Assembly (NCBI GenBank): GCA_947623455.1
Contig: OX392529.1
Coordinates: 60,035,186 to 60,099,185, forward strand
Length of the DNA: 64,000 nucleotides
Reading direction: 5' to 3'
Source: Mimachlamys varia
Taxonomy: Eukaryota > Mollusca > Bivalvia > Pectinida > Pectinidae
Positions 62,001-64,000 of the stretch are shown piece after piece. The first letter of the stretch is position 1; each line of letters begins with the position of its first letter. The notes below the pieces were generated by a model. The model saw only the letters and a program-made list of their open reading frames with translations, ran no database searches and was not told where the DNA came from. Position numbers and translations under genes: made by a program.

Positions 62001-63503
62001 AGGGGTTTTGTTATTTCAGAAGAAGTCGTTCAAAGGTTTTAACAGATTTAACCCCTGTGACCTTGAAATTAGGTCAAAAGGATTTTTTTTTCGCAAACTT
62101 TGTTCAGCTCCTTCCAAGAAATCTACCAGCCAAATTTCATGTCACTGGGCCTTTCAGTATTTTAGAAGAAGTCGTTTAAAGGAAAAAGTTGACGGACGGA
62201 CGGACGCCGGACGGATGACGGACAGACAACGGACGCTGCACCATCACATAAGCTCACTTGGCCCTTCGGGACTGCATATGCTTCGATTCACTTTCTCCAA
62301 GTTGAGCTCAAATCTTGAAGTGATTTTCAAGTGGCAAACAACATATCAGGTGCTTCATGAGGACATCATTATAATGAGAGAAACAAATTGCAAAGGTGTT
62401 TCAGGAACATACCTCCAGGGCAGTGTCTTCCTCTGTAATATCTTGAGTTTCTTCTCCTTCTTCTTCCTCCATCTCCTCCTCCTCCTCTCCTTCTTCTTCT
62501 GTCGCATCAGATTCCTGCAAGCCATCCTGTAAAAGATATAAAAGAAAAAGTTCATTCATTAAATGTTTGAACATATCCTTAAACCTGACACATGGAAAAA
62601 CTATTTATTACCTGATCTGAGTCCTCAATTATGTAAGTGGTAGTTTCAGGTAAGGAACAAATTCCATACTTGTATTGAAATAAGTATGCAGAGCTTTTAC
62701 AAATCCTGCAGAAGAGGAAATATTCAAGCATTTCAATACAAAGGTTGTCATTTCCCAAGAAAGTCCATAACACAAAACATTCAGGTGAAATATACATAAA
62801 CAACTTTATAGATCAAACAAGGTTTTTCTATAATATATAGGCTAAAATAGAAACATTTCCTCTGCTACATTTATACCCGACTTGAGTGCATCAGAGGGTC
62901 TATATCTTCATCCTCTACTACGTTTTTACCTGACTTGAATGCATCAGAGGGTCTATATCTTCATCCTCTACTACATTTTTACCTGACTTGAATGCAGCAG
63001 GGGGTCTATATCTTCATCCTCTACTACATTTTTACCTGACTTGACTACAGCAGAGGGTCTATATATATATCTTCATCCTCTACTACATTTTACCTGACTT
63101 GACTACAGCAGAGGGTCTATATATATATCTTCATCCTCTACTACATTTTACCTGACTTGACTACAGCAGAGGGTCTATATATATATCTTCATCCTCTACT
63201 ACATTTTACCTGACTTGACTACAGCAGAGGGTCTATATATATATCTTCATCCTCTACTACATTTTACCTGACTTGACTACAGCAGGGGGTCTGTATCATT
63301 ATCCACTACTACTACCACTACTACGTTTTTACCTGACTTGAATGCAGCAGGTCTGTATCTTCATTCTCTACTACATTTTTACCTGACTTGACTGCAGCAG
63401 GGGGTCTGTATCTTCAAACAGGTCCTGGTCGGCAGCAGGATCCAAGATGTCAAGCACTATTTCCTCCTCCTCTTCATCTTCAAAATCACTCCTTGACGTA
63501 ATC
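40969..63503 (-). CDS. RBM33: RNA-binding protein RBM33 orthologue, 13 coding exons in the window (gene span; first exon missing)
   Basis: Exons, in transcript order: 63503-63383, ~62668-62612, 62526-62413, 59511-59343, 58606-57942, 56427-56313, 52886-52280, 50860-50734, 49292-49151, 47481-46751, 45522-45406, 43916-43828, 41017-40969. All join in phase and give about 1,034 residues (human protein about 1,170). Order of segments: acidic N-terminus; [12 protein letters not shown] and IPDTLEISEEQ; RGRGRG box; [10 protein letters not shown]; long P/Q/G/H-rich region; basic coiled segment [28 protein letters not shown] repeats; C-terminal RRM-like fold ([21 protein letters not shown]); ending [10 protein letters not shown]. 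Human RBM33 has matching segments in the same order, ending HMIDLSHINV. RBM33 is a nuclear RNA-binding protein reported to bind m6A RNA with ALKBH5 and to promote export of GC-rich mRNAs through NXF1. The start codon exon is not seen. Confidence 0.93.
41440..42010. mobile_element. Probable old interspersed repeat in an RBM33 intron
   Basis: It contains GGGGCTCAAAGGCCCATAAC, CAAGGGGCGTAACTCTG, GGAGACAGACAGACAGC and two related ends (CCCCCTCCCCCAATTTCATC; CCCCTCCGGCTTCGCTGG). The style is that of an interspersed element but the boundaries are not clear. Confidence 0.4.
42473..43080 (+). mobile_element. ACAAGAGGCCC-type element with ~155-bp modules, 3' end lost
   Basis: It starts ACAAGAGGCCCAGAGGGCCT at 42,473 and holds three modules with CCAAATTTGGTTCAAATCCA-like and TTTCCCC...TTGGG segments like those at 8.9-14.4 kb. 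No terminal hairpin is seen before the sequence changes near 43,080. Confidence 0.65.
43240..43692. repeat. Direct duplication of a ~230-bp segment
   Basis: CCGACTCGAAAAATAACA occurs at 43,243 and 43,477. GATGACTTTATATACCCTTC occurs at 43,364 and 43,591. The copies are nearly identical, so the duplication is recent. Confidence 0.85.
43828..43916 (-). CDS. RBM33: RBM33 exon 12 (second half of the RRM-like domain)
   Basis: The acceptor is GTGCTTTGTAG. It encodes [29 protein letters not shown] in sequence and ends AG|GTAATT, phase 2. Human RBM33 reads MVQLLQQQRKAVATFQQATH here. Confidence 0.92.
44280..45140 (+). mobile_element. ACAAGAGGCCC-type element with ~145-bp modules
   Basis: It begins ACAAGAGGCCCAATGGGCCT. 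The core has about five units with TTTGACCCCTGTGACCTTGA, TTTCTTTTCNCAAACTTTG-like and GGCTTCATCCAAGGAA segments. The 3' end is replaced near 45,140 by another repeat. No ORF of its own. Confidence 0.7.
45150..45262. repeat. Three copies of a 35-44-bp repeat
   Basis: AATGTGCTTTTGTATAAGAC plus TGGACACCTT repeats three times. Confidence 0.85.
45406..45522 (-). CDS. RBM33: RBM33 exon 11 (first half of the RRM-like domain)
   Basis: The acceptor is CCTGTCTACAG. It encodes [39 protein letters not shown] at GAG|GTAAGT, phase 0. This fits beta1-alpha1-beta2 of an RRM-like fold, with human VVVVAVEGLSAATTE at the matching place. Confidence 0.92.
45845..46515. repeat. Minisatellite, 16-bp unit (GGTGTGACTATGGAAT), about 42 copies
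   Basis: Strict 16-bp units with GTGACTA and GTGAGTA variants, inside an RBM33 intron. Confidence 0.95.
46751..47481 (-). CDS. RBM33: RBM33 exon 10 (GPRGPGQF repeats)
   Basis: The acceptor is TTCCATCACAG. It encodes (G)[18 protein letters not shown], a Q/G-rich region with five tandem GGPRGPGQF units, then [40 protein letters not shown] and VVQNPEGR at AGG|GTGAGA, phase 0. The 731 bases match the required phases exactly. Confidence 0.92.
47155..47290 (-). repeat. Coding minisatellite in RBM33, 27 bp x 5
   Basis: On the - strand it encodes five GGPRGPGQF units. Copies are almost identical in DNA, with GCG/GTG and CGC/CGT-type changes, mostly at third positions. It would vary protein length by nine residues per unit. 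Confidence 0.9.
47810..48780. mobile_element. Family B modules plus a second old repeat in an RBM33 intron
   Basis: 47,810-48,150 holds two modules with GGATCCATCAAG, AAATCCAAGATGGCC, CACAACTAGG. 48,150-48,480 repeats words seen at 42,660-42,730 (CATCAATG.TAATATCA, GTCTCTTTATG, CAACAATTGTAT). No hairpin end. 48,480-48,780 shows nothing recognisable. Confidence 0.5.
49151..49292 (-). CDS. RBM33: RBM33 exon 9 (conserved basic helix)
   Basis: The acceptor is TTGTTTTTAG. It encodes [40 protein letters not shown] and ERKLAEE before G|GTTTGT, phase 1. The human protein has LKIEEQKRLREEILKQKELR in the same place. This charged segment is the best conserved part outside the C-terminal domain. Confidence 0.93.
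49451..49898. mobile_element. MITE-like DNA element with CAGTG termini and TA target duplication
   Basis: The left end CAGTGTACTCCACTTAATAT and the right end, whose reverse complement is CAGTGCAGTCCCCTTTATAT, match at 17 of 20 bases as terminal inverted repeats. TA flanks both ends (49,449-49,450 and 49,899-49,900). CAGT termini and a TA target are typical of pogo/Tc1-like elements. The interior has repeated TTAATATCATGTTTTT-like words and no transposase. Confidence 0.75.
49915..50695. repeat. Minisatellite, 27-bp unit, about 29 copies
   Basis: The + strand unit is TTTTCCTACTTCTGACTTTG plus TCTACAC. Because 27 is a multiple of 3 and the unit has no + strand stop, two long + frames of ~270-280 codons result; they are not genes. 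On the - strand the unit reads AAGTCAGAAGTAGGA, close to the RBM33 exon 8 end and donor AAGTCAGAGGTAAGA. Confidence 0.95.
50734..50860 (-). CDS. RBM33: RBM33 exon 8
   Basis: The acceptor is TGAATTACAG. It encodes (N)[39 protein letters not shown] and KSE at GAG|GTAAGA, phase 0. The basic and Lys/Ser stretch could hold a nuclear localisation signal. The sequence around the donor resembles the 27-bp array next to it. Confidence 0.85.
51157..51225 (+). mobile_element. Short fragment of the Penelope-like element
   Basis: GCTTCAGTCTTATTGTGACA, CTGTATACTC and ATTAATGGGATGTGGATTTT match 9972-10,037 of copy 1 at about 90 per cent. Neither end shows the rest of the element. Confidence 0.75.
51480..51730. 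mobile_element. Family B fragment
   Basis: One or two modules (AAATCCAAGATGCC, CACAACTACCGGTAGGCAC, GATCCATCCAGTAC) followed by GGACGGACGCCAGGCGATTT and GAATAGCC, near the right end; the terminal hairpin is lost. From 51,730 to 52,200 no feature was recognised. Confidence 0.55.
52280..52886 (-). CDS. RBM33: RBM33 exon 7 (P/Q/H/G-rich low-complexity region)
   Basis: After TTCACAAACAG it encodes [20 protein letters not shown] through a long stretch rich in Q, P, H and N, ending QQFSGNKRK at AA|GTAAGT, phase 2. It would be disordered. The length fits the proline/glutamine-rich middle of RBM33. Confidence 0.9.
53455..54730. repeat. Irregular ~24-bp repeat (CAGCAGGATTTCAGCGGACA) interrupted by a mobile element
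   Basis: CAGCGGGATTTTAGCAGAG-type units occupy 53,465-53,560 and resume at 54,355-54,725. The ACAAGAGGCC element at 53,593-54,325 lies between, with short single-copy margins. The region 52,900-53,450 holds a weak ~120-bp duplicated pair (GCAGCCTCATTAA, ATATCATGTGGAAACCAATC). Confidence 0.75.
53593..54325 (+). mobile_element. ACAAGAGGCC-type element with ~145-bp modules
   Basis: It starts ACAAGAGGCCTACATTGCTC and ends CCCTTCGGGCCAGGTGAGCT. The core has about four units with TTTGACCCCTGTGACCTTGA. The GACGGACG stretch before the 3' hairpin is missing. Confidence 0.75.
55440..56235. mobile_element. Family B element, right part, with hairpin end
   Basis: Five modules; a ~300-bp pair (55,440-55,740 and 55,745-56,035) is nearly identical. 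It ends GGACGGACGGACCACAGACG, then GATTTGAATAGCCCATCATC-TGATGATGGTGGGCTAAAAA split as a hairpin. 54,730-55,440 has no recognised feature. Confidence 0.7.
56313..56427 (-). CDS. RBM33: RBM33 exon 6 (Pro-rich)
   Basis: The acceptor is GTGTTTCAG, phase 0. It encodes [20 protein letters not shown] and ends FPQPAPGFP before G|GTATGT in phase 1. Confidence 0.88.
56490..56690 (+). mobile_element. 5' fragment of an ACAAGAGGCCC-type element next to the 54-bp array
   Basis: It begins ACAAGAGGCCCATGGGCCTT at 56,494. The following 190 bases (AATTTGATCCTTTTGACCCC, TTTCCAACCAATTACTGTTG) show no module structure and lead into the array. Confidence 0.5.
56690..57941 (-). repeat. 54-bp array carrying an RBM33 5' splice site in each unit, 23 copies
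   Basis: On the - strand each unit reads CACTCACAG|GTAGGTCATC then AACACCTTCCAACCCAGTAT and CGGTCAGTAACTGAC. It is a strict 54-bp repeat (18 codons). Counting the exon's own junction there are 24 CAG|N junctions. 22 begin GTAG, one GTGG (near 57,130) and one ATAG (near 57,020), so one has lost its GT. The frame that continues RBM33 exon 5 has no stop until 56,682. Confidence 0.96.
57942..58606 (-). CDS. RBM33: RBM33 exon 5, shortest form; can extend through a 54-bp in-frame array to 56,682
   Basis: After the acceptor AATTGACAG it encodes (E)[20 protein letters not shown], an RGRGRG box, a Q/G/P-rich stretch, [16 protein letters not shown] and [10 protein letters not shown], then QNHQHSQ at CAG|GTAGGT (phase 0). 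The next exon begins DRAWPPPSQ; the human protein has DQWRAPPPP in the matching place with no long repeat before it. That supports the first donor as the ancestral one. Downstream the frame stays open through 23 more 18-residue units ([18 protein letters not shown]). Confidence 0.88.
59343..59511 (-). CDS. RBM33: RBM33 exon 4 (conserved [12 protein letters not shown])
   Basis: The acceptor is GCTTGCTTGTCAG. It encodes [20 protein letters not shown], then [12 protein letters not shown], ending DAIPDTL before G|GTAATT in phase 1. The human protein has SGRLRFKTER and IPETLEL at the matching place. The acceptor is the last member of a tandem array of acceptors. Confidence 0.92.
59512..59745 (-). 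repeat. 32-bp array carrying an RBM33 3' splice site in each unit, about 7 copies
   Basis: On the - strand each unit ends GTGTGCTTGCTTGTCAG. The last unit ends exactly at the exon 4 acceptor, and the others continue GGTGTTGACTACTCA. Copies are nearly identical. Confidence 0.94.
59746..60305 (-). repeat. 35-bp array continuous with the acceptor array, about 16 copies
   Basis: The + strand unit is ACACCCTGACAACAAGGTCT plus TCATACTACTTCTAA. On the - strand each unit has CTTGTTGTCAG|GGTGTT, sharing TTGTCAGGGTGTT with the 32-bp array, so the two are related. 60,310-60,820 has no recognised feature. Confidence 0.92.
60822..62270 (+). mobile_element. Full-length ACAAGAGGCCC-type element with about eight 145-bp modules
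   Basis: It starts ACAAGAGGCCCAATGGGCCT. Modules repeat every 145 bp between 61,040 and 62,190 (TTTGACCCCTGTGACCTTGA, TTTCGCAAACTTTGTC, TCATGCTTCTAGGGCTTTTG). Then come GGACGGACGGACGCCGGACG, GACAGACAACGGACGCTGCA and TAAGCTCACTTGGCCCTTCG; the last hairpin arm is cut off near 62,270. 145 is not a multiple of 3, so the overlapping frames here are artefacts. It lies in the RBM33 intron between exons 3 and 4. Confidence 0.85.
62413..62526 (-). CDS. RBM33: RBM33 exon 3 (Glu-rich)
   Basis: After ATCTTTTACAG it encodes [20 protein letters not shown] and a similar tail, ending TALE at GAG|GTATGT. 114 bases, phase 0 on both sides, so it could be skipped in frame. Confidence 0.85.
62612..62668 (-). CDS. 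RBM33: RBM33 exon 2, acceptor uncertain
   Basis: The donor GATCAG|GTAATA is clear and the frame before it reads [19 protein letters not shown]. The best in-phase acceptor is TTTCAATACAAG before 62,668, which is weak. TTCTGCAG before 62,705 is a better site but brings a stop in the incoming phase. The exon start, or even its use, needs transcript evidence. Confidence 0.5.
62875..63382 (-). repeat. 53-58-bp array carrying an RBM33 exon tail and 5' splice site, about 9 copies beyond the real exon
   Basis: On the - strand each unit reads GATGAAGATATAGACCC, then a CTGCTG-like segment, then CAAGTCAG|GTAAAA and TGTAGTAGAG. The real exon ends GAAGATACAGACCCCCTGCT, GCAGTCAAGTCAG|GTAAAA. Junctions on the + strand lie near 62,875, 62,928, 62,981, 63,034, 63,092, 63,150, 63,208, 63,266, 63,331 and 63,381 (real). 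The 58-bp units have (TA)n expansions. Confidence 0.95.
63383..63503 (-). CDS. RBM33: RBM33 exon 1 of those seen (acidic N-terminus)
   Basis: The acceptor TTTGTTACAG precedes 63,503; the first base completes a codon. It encodes [20 protein letters not shown] and ends [10 protein letters not shown] at CAG|GTAAAA, phase 0. The other two frames have stops. Its 3' end with the donor is the source of the array at 62,875-63,382. Confidence 0.8.
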
Positions 63504-63930
63504 CTGTAACAAAGATCAAGTGTATATCAAACGTCACCTCATCTTCATACAAAATAAAGTGTCTCAAGTCGACACCTTGTTTTAAATATGGCACGAAGTT
63601 GAACTTTGACCGGAAAACATGTGGTTCAATGCCACGTGTGGATTGTTGATGTCGTCACAACTTGGCGGGAATACATGCGAGATGATTTGTTTTCACGCAA
63701 AATTCCAGTTCACTCGAAAACTGCGACTGCCGACTTAATATTATTTTGGTAGAAACAGGTCACACTATTCGTTATTGGATACAGAATTTAATTCACTCCA
63801 ATCATTGTGTAACCTCTATTTACGTAATAACTATTCAAAAAAGATTTTGGTTAATCAACTGTGTTTCAGTGAAGATATTTTCCATTGGTTTATGGGCTAC
63901 CTCTTTAATATTAACACTTTATGTTTATAT
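63504..63930. other. Upstream region of the visible RBM33 exons
   Basis: 63,570-63,740 has more CpG than its surroundings and a CACGTG palindrome near 63,640, which could belong to a promoter or 5' UTR. No start-codon exon with the required phase 2 end and a reasonable intron length was found; it may lie beyond the window. Confidence 0.3.
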
Positions 63931-63933
63931 ATA

Positions 63934-64000
63934 CAGTAGACCTGCGTTAATCTGGACGCTGATAGTCCGGAAAATTCACAATCCGGAGGGAAAAGCACAG
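63934..64000 (+). mobile_element. Left end of a probable pogo-like DNA element, cut by the window edge
   Basis: TA followed by CAGTAGACCTGCGTTAATCT, GGACGCTGATAGTCCGG and ACAATCCGGAGGG. The CAGT terminus, TA target and a degenerate repeat of TNATCCGGA-like words recall pogo/Tigger-type ends. The right end is outside the window, so this is tentative. Confidence 0.4.

Noticed and set aside
61075..62532. Overlapping + strand frames of 77-209 codons
   Set aside because: They lie in the 145-bp modules of an interspersed element; the same peptide recurs in each frame every 145 bp.
62612..62705. TTCTGCAG before 62,705 as the acceptor of RBM33 exon 2
   Set aside because: It is the best acceptor by sequence, but with the incoming phase 0 the frame reads into TAA after two codons.
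63504..63548. ATGAAGATGAG|GTGACG as the first coding exon of RBM33
   Set aside because: The phase fits the next exon, but the intron would be only 34 bases, too short for normal splicing.

Overview
The window is animal genomic DNA, most likely from a bivalve mollusc. It is AT-rich, its genes are split by GT-AG introns, it holds two recognisable animal genes, and it is crowded with tandem arrays and with short interspersed elements that begin ACAAGAGGCCC and end in a hairpin plus GGTGAGCTAA. I associate those elements with bivalve genomes from general familiarity; no search was run.

Layout. (1) 590-7153, + strand: the three last coding exons of a metallophosphoesterase of the MPPED1/MPPED2 (UPF0046) family. 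The first intron present is filled by about 3.7 kb of a 49/51-bp satellite. (2) 7.3-14.4 kb: a transposon graveyard with a long degenerate element built of ~155-bp modules, two decayed Penelope-like reverse transcriptase copies, and a tRNA-derived SINE with a perfect 16-bp target duplication. (3) 14.4-40.9 kb: almost no convincing genes, but at least nine large minisatellite arrays (units of 19 to 46 bp). The largest is a 6.6-kb, 44-bp satellite with an internal 2,637-bp duplication. A weak two-exon candidate gene end lies on the - strand at 20.6-21.2 kb. (4) 40,969-63,503, - strand: a nearly complete gene for the RNA-binding protein RBM33. Thirteen coding exons were chained with matching splice phases, ending in the RRM-like C-terminus; the start codon was not found. 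The two genes point towards each other.

The most striking pattern is that several arrays look as if they grew out of exon/intron junctions of the gene they sit in. In RBM33, one 5' splice site is repeated 24 times in a 54-bp unit that stays in frame and in phase 0. A second 5' splice site is repeated about ten times with its exon tail. A 3' splice site is repeated about seven times, with a sister array beyond it. A fourth array resembles another RBM33 donor. The giant satellite in the MPPED intron also aligns to that exon's own donor. The 54-bp case could in principle give a ladder of RBM33 isoforms differing by multiples of 18 residues.

Positions, reading frames, splice signals and repeat units were read by eye. 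Copy numbers are approximate unless stated otherwise, and organism and family names come from recognition, not from a database search.
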